DNA of 64,000 bases. Source: Fredinandcohnia onubensis (GTDB taxonomy: Bacteria > Bacillota > Bacilli > Bacillales > Bacillaceae_L). The DNA is taken from positions 226,982-290,981 of the forward strand of contig NZ_NSEA01000011.1 in assembly GCF_002734285.1 (NCBI RefSeq), written 5' to 3'. This document shows, piece by piece, positions 6,769-16,072 of this stretch (positions are counted from its first letter, which is position 1; every line of letters begins with the position of its first letter). The translations under genes and the position numbers were made by a program. A model generated the notes under the pieces. It did no database searches. It was not told where the DNA came from and worked only from the letters and a program-made list of their open reading frames with translations.

Positions 6769-8412
6769 TTATTTAAATGCCCCGCCTTGAACGGCTACCA
6801 GGCATGAACGACCAAATGTTTTGCCTGGATATGGGTTCCATGTAGCAGGATGTTGCACATCCAGGAATAAAGTCCGCTCATCCGGAGTTAACCAAGGGCC
6901 CGTTACCTCACATCCTTTTGGACCTGATGCAAATTGGAATGGATCTCCATAATTTTTCCCATCCGTCGGAACCATAAAGACACCACAGTTTTTATATTCT
7001 GCATACACATTATCCTCGGTAGCACTAAAATCCTCGACTACCCAAAGATTTCCTTTACTATCAAAGTGAAGGTTATCCGGACAAGTAATTCCGCTTTGTT
7101 GACCGCCAGCAATAAATACTTCAAATGTAAACTTATCACTACCATGGTCACCATTCGCAGGGACAAAACGGTAAATTTGGCCATGGAAATTTCCGTGATT
7201 CGAGTTATTTGTTAGTGCCAAGAATACACTTCCGTCAATTGGATGAATTTCTACATCTTCTGGACGGTCTAACTTAGTTGCCCCTACAGCTGCAGCTGCT
7301 TCGCGCGTATATGTTAGTACATCCGCTTGACTTGTAAAAAACTTTTTCCCATCTTTTTCATAGTTTTGTAGTTTAGAATTTGTTTCATAATCTAATGCAA
7401 TCCATGTTTGTTTGCCAAGGTCTGCTACGTACAATGTACCCTCTTCCAAAATATTAAAGTTTGCTTCTCGATTAGTTGGATTGAATTTCTTTTTACTCAC
7501 AAATTTATAGAAACTTTCTCCGCGACTATCGTCACCCATATAGACAACCACTCTGCCATCTTTTGTTTGTCCCATTGCAGCATTTTCATGTGCGAAGCGT
7601 CCAAGAGCTGTATGTTTGCGAACAGGTGCATCAATGTTAAAAGGATCAACCTCCATTACCCAGCCATAGTGCTCATCGATAAAGTTTGGCCAGCCATAAT
7701 CATCACCATATTCCGTGTTTTCCTCGCAAGAAAGAGCTGTATTCCAAAGTGTGCGTCCACCACTACAGTTTCCAAGTGAACCTTCCACTACTTTTGCTCC
7801 TTTTACAGCAGAGCTTCCAGCTGCAGGTCCAGTCAATTGAATAGGAGTTGTCCCATCCACACGTCGATTATATGTATCATCTTGGACTAATACCCATTTT
7901 CCTTTTTCCTTCTTCACATGGATAACAGAACCACCAACAGATTCTTTCTGCATCTTTAGAAAGGCTGGATATTGTGCAAGGTTTTCTTTTTTGTATGTAT
8001 CCGGATTAATTCCTAATATATTCATATAATTATCTGGTTCAGGGAACTCATGGTTAACCCATATTAAACCTTCTTCCGAATTTGTTCCGCCTTTTAAAGC
8101 GTCCATCGGAAAATAAACGGTAAGGTCAGCTGCGTCACCAAATTTTTCTCCTTTCGAATTAATCACATCGCCATAAGAAACGATAATATTATAGTTATAT
8201 CCCTTTGGTAGGAGTAATTCATTTTCCCATGAACGATCAATTTCTTTAAAAGGGACCGTAAGTGGTTTCCCCTTCCCATTCGGTTTTCCATCCATTAAAT
8301 GATTAGCTGTTGCTGCATTTGCCTTAGGAGCTAGCATTCCCAGTCCTGATGTTGCTGCTACCACTGCTGCCGTTCCACTACCCATATACGTTAAAAATTT
8401 ACGTCGATCCAT
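6769..8412 (-). CDS. phoX: PhoX-family (DUF839) secreted alkaline phosphatase, Tat-exported
   Basis: A 547-residue protein with a twin-arginine signal peptide (DRRKFLTYMG, hydrophobic AAVVAATSGLGML, then AxA near residue 34). The mature part shows PhoX/DUF839 hallmarks: WVNHE near residue 125, the NCSGGRTLWNTALSCEEN segment near 216, ENAAMGQTKDGRVVVYMGDD, and LDRPEDVEIHP. PhoX enzymes are calcium/iron phosphatases that fold before Tat export and release phosphate from organic esters. ATG at 8412 is chosen (AGGAG upstream); GTG at 8415 is the alternative. The adjacent tatA-tatC pair is probably its dedicated exporter, paralleling phoD-tatAd-tatCd. No convincing PhoP box tandem was found upstream. 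Confidence 0.88.
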   Translation of the reverse strand: MDRRKFLTYMGSGTAAVVAATSGLGMLAPKANAATANHLMDGKPNGKGKPLTVPFKEIDRSWENELLLPKGYNYNIIVSYGDVINSKGEKFGDAADLTVYFPMDALKGGTNSEEGLIWVNHEFPEPDNYMNILGINPDTYKKENLAQYPAFLKMQKESVGGSVIHVKKEKGKWVLVQDDTYNRRVDGTTPIQLTGPAAGSSAVKGAKVVEGSLGNCSGGRTLWNTALSCEENTEYGDDYGWPNFIDEHYGWVMEVDPFNIDAPVRKHTALGRFAHENAAMGQTKDGRVVVYMGDDSRGESFYKFVSKKKFNPTNREANFNILEEGTLYVADLGKQTWIALDYETNSKLQNYEKDGKKFFTSQADVLTYTREAAAAVGATKLDRPEDVEIHPIDGSVFLALTNNSNHGNFHGQIYRFVPANGDHGSDKFTFEVFIAGGQQSGITCPDNLHFDSKGNLWVVEDFSATEDNVYAEYKNCGVFMVPTDGKNYGDPFQFASGPKGCEVTGPWLTPDERTLFLDVQHPATWNPYPGKTFGRSCLVAVQGGAFK

Positions 8413-8718
8413 CACTAATCGCTCCTTTTATTTTGTTTCTAAAAGTTATTTACAACGCAATTATGCTTGTACATTTTTAAGATAGTATTAATGTGCATCG
8501 TGTTTTTTGTAAATGGCGGAAAACAGGAATTATGGCTCTTATTTTTGGAATTAAATGTAAAATAATTGGGATTTATGAAAAAATAGAGATGGGATTTCGG
8601 GGTGCTGTTTGTAGTTGATTCGAGGGAACTAGGTTTATTTTCATAGTAAAAGTAAAACGACTCTCAATAAAATTTACACTCACGACACATTATTGAGTCA
8701 TTCCTACATCACAAACTC
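8413..8718. other. Intergenic region upstream of phoX
   Basis: No gene is seen. It must contain the phoX promoter. The only structure noted is an 8-bp inverted repeat, CTCAATAA (8663-8670) and TTATTGAG (8690-8697), separated by 19 bp with no T tract. Confidence 0.6.
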
Positions 8719-8750
8719 TAAAAAAGGTACTTCTCAAAAGGAAGTACCTA
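8719..8750 (-). terminator. Terminator of the bioY-bioB operon
   Basis: GGTACTTC/GAAGTACC stem with a 7-nt loop followed on the minus strand by TTTTTT, 8 bp past the bioB stop codon. Confidence 0.92.
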
Positions 8751-8757
8751 ATTCGCC

Positions 8758-9771
8758 TTAATCAATTTTCATTTTTTCTTTATTTTGGGACAGTGTACCT
8801 TCCCAATCGATTTCGAAGCCGAGGTCTTTTAGCATTTTATGGTCAGCCGAGCCTTCTTGGCCAACAGTTGTGAGATAATCTCCTACAAAGATTGAGTTTG
8901 CTGCATAGAGGCCAAGTGGTTGAAGGCTTCGAAGATTTACTTCTCTTCCTCCTGAAATTCGTATTTCCTTTGTTGGATTGATAAAGCGCATGAGGCAAAG
9001 TACCTTCAGGCAATATCGTGGGTTCAGTTCGTTTGTCCCCTCTAAAGGTGTTCCATCAATCGCATGCAAGAAATTGACCGGTATGGAATCGGCATCTAAG
9101 ACGCGTAAGCTTTTTGCCACATCGACAACATCTTGCTTTGATTCTCTCATTCCCACGATTACTCCGGAACAAGGTGAGATTCCCTGCTCTTTAACGGTTT
9201 CCACGGTATTCACCCGATCTTGATAGGTATGTGAGGTTGTGATACATTCATGGTGATTTTCAGATGTATTAATGTTGTGATTATACCGATCAACACCCGC
9301 GTCTTTTAGTTTCTTTGCTTGATCCGATTTTAAGATACCTAGGCAAGCACAAATTTTCAAATCATACTTTTCTTTGATTTCCTTTACAGCAGATACAACG
9401 TGGTCCACTTCCTTGTTACTTGGTCCGCGTCCACTTGCTACGATACAATATGTGCCAACTTGCATTTGATGAGCTTTTTCAGCCCCTTTCAAAATTTCTT
9501 CCTTATCCATCATTCGATATTTTTCAATCGGTGCAGTTGAAATACTAGATTGTGAGCAATACCCGCAATTTTCCGGACATAGCCCAGATTTTGTATTAAT
9601 AATCATATTTAACTTCACCTTGTTGCCATAATAATGATGACGAATCACGTAAGCACCATGAAGCAACTCTAATATTTCTTCATCTGGAGAGTTTAAGATA
9701 TCTAACGCCTCATCATTTCTTAATTCATACCCATCGATCACTTTTAACGCTAATTGCTTCCATTTACTCAT
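8758..9771 (-). CDS. bioB: Biotin synthase
   Basis: A 337-residue radical SAM enzyme that inserts sulfur into dethiobiotin. The CxxxCxxC cluster motif appears as CPENCGYC near residue 66. The segments YNHNINTSENHH, GVIVGMRES and FLHAIDGTPLEG are diagnostic of BioB and carry ligands of the second cluster and substrate. The length is normal for the family. ATG follows a GGAGGA site. It is the second gene of an operon with bioY 21 bp upstream, under a BirA-type operator. No other biotin biosynthesis genes are in the window. Confidence 0.97.
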   Translation of the reverse strand: MSKWKQLALKVIDGYELRNDEALDILNSPDEEILELLHGAYVIRHHYYGNKVKLNMIINTKSGLCPENCGYCSQSSISTAPIEKYRMMDKEEILKGAEKAHQMQVGTYCIVASGRGPSNKEVDHVVSAVKEIKEKYDLKICACLGILKSDQAKKLKDAGVDRYNHNINTSENHHECITTSHTYQDRVNTVETVKEQGISPCSGVIVGMRESKQDVVDVAKSLRVLDADSIPVNFLHAIDGTPLEGTNELNPRYCLKVLCLMRFINPTKEIRISGGREVNLRSLQPLGLYAANSIFVGDYLTTVGQEGSADHKMLKDLGFEIDWEGTLSQNKEKMKID

Positions 9772-9792
9772 CTGTTTTCTCCTCCATTTTTT

Positions 9793-10392
9793 CTAATTAA
9801 CCGATTTTTTCAAGTTCGCAAAATAACCCCGACTAACAAGTGTCCGTTCAAAGCGATGCGCAAATAACCCTGCTCCAATCGCGAGGACGATATCTTTTGG
9901 TAACGGGACAATCATCCACAACCATGCCATCGAATACGTAAATCCTTCTGGGGCCGCCGCCCATAATTGATAAGAAAAATACATCCAGTTCGTTCCGAAA
10001 AGATAATTAATGGACATCCCAATGAGTGAAGCAATGATATATGTATGAAGCGCCTTTTTCTTTTCGATCATGATTCCTGTTATATATGCCGTAAAAATAA
10101 ATGAAACAATAAAACCAAAAGTCGGACTCAATAAATGAGTAAATCCTCCGCCAAACTTAGCAAACACAGGAACCCCTACTAAGCCTACAAATGCATACAC
10201 ACACATGCTAATCGCACCAAGACGACTACCTAAAATCGCACCCGCCAAGATGGCGAAAAAGGTTTGCAATGTGATCGGTACCCCACCAACGACCATAAAG
10301 GGCGCAATCGATGTAATGTTGGCCCCGATTGCCATTAACGCCACAAACATTCCTACTAGACTAATATCAATCGTTGATAACTTCCTTTTCAT
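9793..10392 (-). CDS. bioY: Biotin transporter S component BioY
   Basis: A 199-residue membrane protein with about six hydrophobic helices. The GGVPITLQTFFAILAGAILG segment is the BioY signature, followed by the conserved GVPVFAKFGGG loop. BioY captures biotin and works with ECF-type ATPase/T components or alone. AAGGAGG precedes the ATG. It is the first gene of bioY-bioB, so uptake and the last biosynthetic step respond together to the biotin repressor BirA. Confidence 0.96.
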   Translation of the reverse strand: MKRKLSTIDISLVGMFVALMAIGANITSIAPFMVVGGVPITLQTFFAILAGAILGSRLGAISMCVYAFVGLVGVPVFAKFGGGFTHLLSPTFGFIVSFIFTAYITGIMIEKKKALHTYIIASLIGMSINYLFGTNWMYFSYQLWAAAPEGFTYSMAWLWMIVPLPKDIVLAIGAGLFAHRFERTLVSRGYFANLKKSVN

Positions 10393-10446
10393 TCCTTTGC
10401 CTCCTTCTTTTATCTATATAATTAAAATAATGAGAAAATGGTTTAT

Positions 10447-10477
10447 TTGTCAACCTATTTTTATTTTTAGTTAACAT
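10447..10477 (-). promoter_or_regulatory. BirA (biotin repressor) operator in the bioY promoter
   Basis: TTGTCAAC and GTTAACAT form an inverted repeat separated by 15 bp, matching the Firmicute BirA operator form TTGTTAAC-N15-GTTAACAA. It lies 55-85 bp upstream of bioY. The TTGACA in its minus-strand distal arm is a good -35 element, so bound BirA would block polymerase. Confidence 0.88.
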
Positions 10478-10484
10478 ATAAACA

Positions 10485-10517
10485 ATAAAAATAGGAGTCT
10501 CTAAAGGTGAGACTCCT
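10485..10517 (-). terminator. Terminator of the subtilase gene
   Basis: AGGAGTCTC/GAGACTCCT nine-bp stem with a 7-nt loop followed on the minus strand by ATTTTTATT, 28 bp below the subtilase stop. Confidence 0.88.
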
Positions 10518-10544
10518 TAAAAATAGACTAGCTAAGGCAATTAA

Positions 10545-12182
10545 TTAGTAAACTCTAAACGTTGTAGAACCGGTACTGCTTGAATAACCACTCTTTGAAG
10601 CAGTTGCATCTAATTTGTATGTTCCAGTTGCTGTGTAATAGTTTGTGCCAATTGACCAGGTTGCAACACCAGATGAATTTGTTGTTGCAGTTGATGTTAC
10701 CGTTGTTCCATTTGGTCGTGTGATTTTAAAATTCACGGATGCATTTGTAAGCGCAGCTCCATTTGAATCTTTTACTGTACTTGTGACATAGACGGTTTCT
10801 CCACGATAATAGTAGCTGTAGTTTGTGGATACCGTTGTAACTGTTTCAGTTGATGATGGTGGTGGAGGTGTAGTTCCACCGCCTCCAGAAGCCGCTACAA
10901 CCGCTGCATGTGCATCAACAATTCCATACCCGTATTGCGTGGAGCTACCTGCCTCTTGTGCTGTATCACGTAAGATTTGCCTTGCTTGTGAGACTGAAAT
11001 ATTCGGATTTGCCGCTCTAATTAATCCCGCTACCCCAGCCACATGTGGAGTCGCCATTGATGTACCTGATAAGGATGTATAGCGACTATTTGGATAGGTG
11101 CTGTAAATATTCGAGCCTGGTGCCATAAGCTCTAAACCTGATCCATAGTTTGAAAAGCTTGAGCGTGTTCGGTTCGATGTTACCGACCCTACCGCGATTA
11201 CACTGCTATAAGCTGCTGGATACGAAATACTCGATGCCCCGTCATTACCAGAAGCTGCTACAACAATCGTTCCTTGTGAAGTTGCAGTTTGTACCGCCTC
11301 ATCCATGCTTTGATTATAGCCTCCGCCACCAAGAGACATATTGATGACGTCTGCATCAATATTCGCCGCATATAAAATTCCCTGTGTAATTCCATATAAG
11401 GAACCTGACCCATCATCACCTAATACCTTCACTGGGATAAGGGTCGCATTTTGCATGACACCAGATACTGATCCATAGCTTGCAATCGTACCAGCAACGT
11501 GAGTTCCATGGCCTTGAACATCCATCGTTGTTCCGCCGACGAAAGTTCTTCCTAAACTCGTGTTCACAAAATTGGCTAGACTAGGATGGTTATGGTCGAT
11601 TCCAGTATCCAACACCGCAATTTTTACAGCACTTGAACCATTCGTAACTGTCCATGCTTGCGGAGCCTTAATCATGTCGTAATGCCATTTTTGATTTTGA
11701 TGAACAGCTTGGATGGTCGCTGTCCCTTCAATCGCCATCATCTTATAGTTTTCGGAAATATATCTAACTTTGAAACCAAGACCCATTAACTCTTTACGTA
11801 ATTCTTTTATTGCCATATTACTAGATTTGAACTGGTCCGGAGAGTATTTGACTAAGTAGACTAAGCCCATTTTCTCGACTACTTTTTTGTTAAAACTTTT
11901 ATTTAGGAGTGGTTTGACTGAAGTATCTTCTACATGGAGAGTGTCTATGATTGAGAATCCTTTTGCTTTCAACGCATCATCCTGGCCCGTCAGACTATCT
12001 GCGCTCTGGATTGTGGAATCCGAATTGCCTTTTTGTTTCGGTTCCACTGAAACAATTAGTTCGCCTTCAACAAAGTCTTGGTTCCCTTTCCCCGCATTGT
12101 CTGGCTGTTCGGCAAAAGTTACACCTGCAAACATCGTTAAAACGAGTAAAAGCACAATCGCAAAACTGACTAATTTCTTCAT
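10545..12182 (-). CDS. Secreted subtilisin-like serine protease with C-terminal Ig-like domain
   Basis: A 545-residue S8 peptidase. A Sec signal peptide (MKKLVSFAIVLLLVLTMFA...) is followed by a propeptide (about residues 25-165) and the catalytic domain: Asp in VLDTGIDHNHPS, His in GHGTHVAGT, Asn in AASGNDG, and Ser in SGTSMATPHVAG. A GGGGTTPPPPSS linker leads to an approximately 95-residue domain with Ser/Thr/Tyr-rich beta strands resembling bacterial Ig-like domains, probably for substrate or wall binding. ATG follows GGAGGT. It is monocistronic with its own terminator. An extracellular feeding protease is the likely role; the exact specificity is unknown. Confidence 0.93.
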   Translation of the reverse strand: MKKLVSFAIVLLLVLTMFAGVTFAEQPDNAGKGNQDFVEGELIVSVEPKQKGNSDSTIQSADSLTGQDDALKAKGFSIIDTLHVEDTSVKPLLNKSFNKKVVEKMGLVYLVKYSPDQFKSSNMAIKELRKELMGLGFKVRYISENYKMMAIEGTATIQAVHQNQKWHYDMIKAPQAWTVTNGSSAVKIAVLDTGIDHNHPSLANFVNTSLGRTFVGGTTMDVQGHGTHVAGTIASYGSVSGVMQNATLIPVKVLGDDGSGSLYGITQGILYAANIDADVINMSLGGGGYNQSMDEAVQTATSQGTIVVAASGNDGASSISYPAAYSSVIAVGSVTSNRTRSSFSNYGSGLELMAPGSNIYSTYPNSRYTSLSGTSMATPHVAGVAGLIRAANPNISVSQARQILRDTAQEAGSSTQYGYGIVDAHAAVVAASGGGGTTPPPPSSTETVTTVSTNYSYYYRGETVYVTSTVKDSNGAALTNASVNFKITRPNGTTVTSTATTNSSGVATWSIGTNYYTATGTYKLDATASKSGYSSSTGSTTFRVY

Positions 12183-12556
12183 TTACATACCTCCATTTTT
12201 AGTTTTGAAAAACAACTCGTATGATATAAGTCAGTGGCACACTCCCTTCTATGTATCGTGTATATACAGAAAAAAAGTAAAAAAAGTCGACTAACGGACC
12301 TTATCACTTTTGACTGTCAAGATTATGTATTCTGTGAAATCGGTTGATGAGGAATTGTTGAGAAGATGTAAATTGCGTTTGACGTTTGTAAAAATTGAAA
12401 TGTCCTCTGCCTCCATTACACTACAATTTTCCAGTTGTGACCGTCAATATCTTTTGTAATATTCAGTTATTTACTACTACAAAATAATTTCCAAAATATC
12501 TAATTTTACTAGTATTATAGTCTTTCACATATATTCACCGCTTTGGTGCGGTAATA
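12183..12556. other. Intergenic region upstream of the subtilase
   Basis: 374 bp without a supported gene on either strand. It holds the subtilase leader with GGAGGT and is otherwise AT-rich. No clear operator or repeat was seen. Confidence 0.5.
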
Positions 12557-12598
12557 GAAAAAATCAGGTACCTCCCGAAGGAAGCACCTGATTTTTTA
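12557..12598 (-). terminator. Terminator of the FAD/Rieske oxidoreductase gene
   Basis: AAAAAATCAGGT.../...CACCTGATTTTTT forms a long stem with T tracts on both sides. On the minus strand it directly overlaps the oxidoreductase stop region. Confidence 0.88.
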
Positions 12599-14161
12599 AT
12601 AACCAGAATCCTCTGATGTTAAGTTATCTAGCATTGTGTAATCGTATTGCTGTAGTGGCTTTTCTGCCGGCCCTTCTAAAACTTCACCCGTATAAGAGAA
12701 ACGTGATCCGTGACATGGGCAATCCCAGGATTTTTCACTATTATTCCAATGACATTCACAGCCAACATGGGTACAGGTTGTATCGACGATGTATAGTTTT
12801 CCATTTTCGTCTTTGTAAGCCCCTTTTCGATGTCCATCTATGGAGATTACGGCACCTTCCCCATTCTGAATGTCATCCACATTTTTTTGAGGGATTTCCA
12901 TTTTTCCTTGTACTAAATGCTTTACAACATCTGCATTGATCTTGAAGAAATTTTTCAAACTTGGATGTGCATAGAATCGAGCAGGGGAATACAGATCACG
13001 ATAAGGATTATTACGTTTCAATATAATATCCCTAATTAATAACGCAGCTACTGTACTGTTTGTCATACCCCACTTACGGAAACCAGTTGCGACCAGAATG
13101 TTTGGTTCACTGTTTGTTAACTCCCCGATATATGGAATTTTATCCAGTGTCTCAAGATCTTGTGCTGACCAGTGGTATTTAATATCCTCTAATTCAAAAA
13201 CCTGTTCACTAAAAATACGTAAGGAATTGTAATCTTCCTTTGTGTCCGTTCTTTCACCCGTTTGATGGCTTCCGCCTCCAAGGATAATGTACTCTTCTCC
13301 ATTCGTTGAAACAGATCGAATCGAACGGGTTGGCTTATCGACACTTAAATACATGCCACCCGGGTAATTCTCCTGTGCTTTAACTGCAACAGCGTATGAA
13401 CGCGATGCTTTCATTCTTGCCGAATAAAGCCCTGTCCCTTCGTAAAATGGGAAATGAGAACACGCAAGGACAAAACCACCGGATACTCGTTTATTATTGC
13501 GAGTAAGTACGGTAGATTTTTGCCCTGTTTCAACATCGACCGCAACCGTGTGTTCAAAAATGAGTCCACCTTTTTCTTTAATGATTTTGACAAGGTGCGC
13601 CAAATATTTGACTGGATGGAATTGTGCCTGATTTTTCATCACAATTGCGTTTTTTATCTCAATGTCAAAAGGAATAGTGTCTACGAGACCACCATCAATT
13701 CCAATTTTTTCATAGGCTTGGGCTTCGTTCTCAATCTTTTGTGCATACTCATCCGTTGTGGAGTAAAGGTAGGCATCCTGTTCCTTAAAATCACATTCAA
13801 TTTGGTGCTCTTCTACTGTTTTTTTGACAAAATTTAATGCATCTGTGTTTGCTTCATAATAAAGCCTCGCTGTGCTCTTTCCGAAATTTGTAATGAACTC
13901 ATCATAGATGAGGTCATGCTGTGCTGTAACTTTTGCAGTCGTGTGTCCGGAAGTACCATTGAGTAGATGATCCGCCTCTAATAAGGCGACTTTCAATCCC
14001 TCGTTCACTAAGACATACGCGGAGGTTATACCTGCAATCCCCCCACCTACAATCACAACATCTACCTCAAGGTCTTCCTCAAGTGGAGGAAACTCTGGAA
14101 TGTCAACATCGGCTCTCCATAAAGGCTCGGGTGCTTCGGGAAGCTTTTTCTCATTTGCCAC
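12596..14161 (-). CDS. FAD-dependent oxidoreductase with C-terminal Rieske [2Fe-2S] domain (YhfW-like)
   Basis: A 521-residue two-domain protein. The N-terminal DAO-type FAD domain begins VVIVGGGIAGITSAYVL near residue 35, with GTSGHTTAK and a GFRKWGMTN segment near 365. The C-terminal Rieske domain (about 420-510) carries CTHVGC and CPCHGSRF ligand motifs. This fusion matches B. subtilis YhfW by architecture. It probably passes electrons from an amine or related substrate through FAD to the cluster; the substrate is unknown. The start is GTG with GAGGG 6 nt upstream. Monocistronic, with a strong terminator below and a 52-bp tandem array upstream. Confidence 0.9.
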   Translation of the reverse strand: MANEKKLPEAPEPLWRADVDIPEFPPLEEDLEVDVVIVGGGIAGITSAYVLVNEGLKVALLEADHLLNGTSGHTTAKVTAQHDLIYDEFITNFGKSTARLYYEANTDALNFVKKTVEEHQIECDFKEQDAYLYSTTDEYAQKIENEAQAYEKIGIDGGLVDTIPFDIEIKNAIVMKNQAQFHPVKYLAHLVKIIKEKGGLIFEHTVAVDVETGQKSTVLTRNNKRVSGGFVLACSHFPFYEGTGLYSARMKASRSYAVAVKAQENYPGGMYLSVDKPTRSIRSVSTNGEEYIILGGGSHQTGERTDTKEDYNSLRIFSEQVFELEDIKYHWSAQDLETLDKIPYIGELTNSEPNILVATGFRKWGMTNSTVAALLIRDIILKRNNPYRDLYSPARFYAHPSLKNFFKINADVVKHLVQGKMEIPQKNVDDIQNGEGAVISIDGHRKGAYKDENGKLYIVDTTCTHVGCECHWNNSEKSWDCPCHGSRFSYTGEVLEGPAEKPLQQYDYTMLDNLTSEDSGY

Positions 14162-14293
14162 AATAAACCCTCATTTCCTAAATAAGTAAGTTTGGGTTTA
14201 GGTTTTCCAGTATTTTGGGTATCATGCATGGTTCGTGATGAAATTGGGGTGGGGATTAATATAATTGGGACAGTGCTGAAATTGCTTAGTTGA

Positions 14294-14658
14294 TGATGAA
14301 GGGGATTTTGGGATTTTTTCTGTGAGGTTTTCCTCTTCATACTGCTGATGAAGGGGATTCGCCTATCTTTTCCGAAGGGTTTTCCCCTTCATATCGCTTA
14401 TGAAAGGGATTCGTTGATTGCTTCCGTGGAGTTTTCCACTTCATTTCGCTTATGAAGGGGATTCGCCGATTTCTTCCGCGGAGTTTTCCCCTTCATTCCG
14501 CTTATGAAGGGGATTCGCCAATCTCTTCCGCGAGGTTCTCCTCTTCATATCGCTTATGAAGGACTCTACTGATCGAATTCCGCTTGGCAAGGGACTTCAT
14601 CCACCTTATGAAGGACTTTACAAACATAACTCCGCTGCCTCCGGGACTTCATCTAACA
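14294..14658. repeat. Tandem array A: seven units of 52-53 bp
   Basis: Unit starts are at 14294, 14346, 14399, 14451, 14503, 14555 and 14607. Each unit begins TRTGAAGGGGA and carries a matching TCCCCTTCAT near its end, so each can fold as a hairpin; units 3-5 are most alike and 6-7 most diverged. No ORF is conserved across units. The array occupies the whole intergenic space between the Rieske oxidoreductase and the pRiA4b-like gene. Confidence 0.9.
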
Positions 14659-14679
14659 TCCCAAAATAAACTTACGAAA

Positions 14680-15960
14680 TCAAACCTCTTCCCACCCATA
14701 TTGGGCCGGGGCTTCACCTTTTCTATCAACTATCCGTGCCTTAGTTTTACTTTTTCCTTCTATAATTTTCAGAACATCTATATAAAATTCCCATTCATCG
14801 CCAAAATCGAATAGATATAGAAAACTTTTTCCCTCTCGAAGTTGAAGTTCTCCCAAATTCACCTCATTTGCATAGGGACCCTCAAAATCAATTGGTGAGT
14901 TATAAAAGTTTTTTCTGCTAAACTTTTTTCCATCCATAAAAAAGGCGTAAAGATGATCATCTTCAAAATCAAAAGCCTCTTGGATTAAATGATGTACATC
15001 CAATAAAGTATGTGAAGCTGAAAATTGTAACTTCCGCCAGCATGACTGGTTTAAAGTCACTTTAAATAAATAGGTACCCGAACTATTCTTTATTTCGCTC
15101 TCAAGAAAGTTTTGAGTGACCTCACCTTCTTCAAATAAAGGCTGTAATAAAGGAAATAGAGATTCATGTTGCATTCTTTCTGGTTCTTCACTATCTCGCC
15201 CTTGATGATATATGGAACTAAGACCTAATATATCAAGAAATGATCGTGAACCAAACTCTTCATTTGACTCAGAATCACATGTATCAAGTAATGATTCTTG
15301 TAATTGTTTAAACAATGGGGTTAGCAGAATTGATTTCGCGGCACGATAAGTCGGACTGACTTTTTTTGTTTTTTCTTCATCAAACACAACTTCCCAGAAC
15401 CCAAAATAATGAAAGTAATATAGAAAATTCTCAAAATCAAAAAATAATCGTCTTAATATATCATTTTTATTAATGTAGATTATCTTATTAGCAGGGTAAT
15501 CCTCAAGTTTATCAAATAGGATATCAATACTATGAGGGGCCCTCTCAAAATAGCCGCCTTGTAAATAATCCCAATCAACCTTCATCCAAAAAGCCTCTAA
15601 CAATGCAATATATTGCTCAGAAGTTGTTAGTCTCAAAAATTCTTCATATCTTTTTGATTGTAATGTAACTGTCTTTTGTGAATGCAAAGGCTCTTTTCGA
15701 AGTAGATCTAACTCGATGCTCGCAAGAAAAAATAAATGCAAAAGTGGATATCCCGGTTGATTGTTTTTTAAAGGAACATCAAATTTCGGATGAGACATTA
15801 AGTCGTAAATTGCAATTAAATCCTTTCGAGGAAGGAACTCATTTGCTTTTGTTAACTTTATTTTGTTATTTGCTATGTAATCTAAAAATCGGATAAAATC
15901 CCCAATAATTGGAGTGGGATATTCGTCTGTAATCCGTATTCTTACTTCCTTTTTATACAT
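14680..15960 (-). CDS. Plasmid pRiA4b ORF-3-like family protein
   Basis: A 426-residue cytoplasmic protein. The C-terminal third (about 295-420) matches the pRiA4b ORF-3/IS1096 TnpR-like fold: YLFKVTLNQSCWRKLQFSASHTL, HHLIQEAFDFEDDHLYAF and LYLFDFGDEWEFYIDV are its usual blocks. The N-terminal 280 residues are helical and not recognised. The family occurs in mobile elements and chromosomes without a settled function. ATG follows AAGGAG. The neighbour upstream is an Rpn/PDDEXK protein, so this short segment has an accessory flavour. Confidence 0.85.
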   Translation of the reverse strand: MYKKEVRIRITDEYPTPIIGDFIRFLDYIANNKIKLTKANEFLPRKDLIAIYDLMSHPKFDVPLKNNQPGYPLLHLFFLASIELDLLRKEPLHSQKTVTLQSKRYEEFLRLTTSEQYIALLEAFWMKVDWDYLQGGYFERAPHSIDILFDKLEDYPANKIIYINKNDILRRLFFDFENFLYYFHYFGFWEVVFDEEKTKKVSPTYRAAKSILLTPLFKQLQESLLDTCDSESNEEFGSRSFLDILGLSSIYHQGRDSEEPERMQHESLFPLLQPLFEEGEVTQNFLESEIKNSSGTYLFKVTLNQSCWRKLQFSASHTLLDVHHLIQEAFDFEDDHLYAFFMDGKKFSRKNFYNSPIDFEGPYANEVNLGELQLREGKSFLYLFDFGDEWEFYIDVLKIIEGKSKTKARIVDRKGEAPAQYGWEEV

Positions 15961-16072
15961 ATAAAATTCTCCTTGTTACTTAGAGAACTGTTTTAATTAC
16001 CCTAGTTTATCGCTTATTCCTCTAAGATTAATTAGGTTATAGCTCTAATCTTTTTAAATTGAAACATTGCTA

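Noticed and set aside
8640-8700. Possible PhoP box tandem (TTTACA with 5-bp spaced relatives) upstream of phoX
   Set aside because: The hexamers match on the opposite strand to phoX and only the first is good; not enough for a Pho box call.
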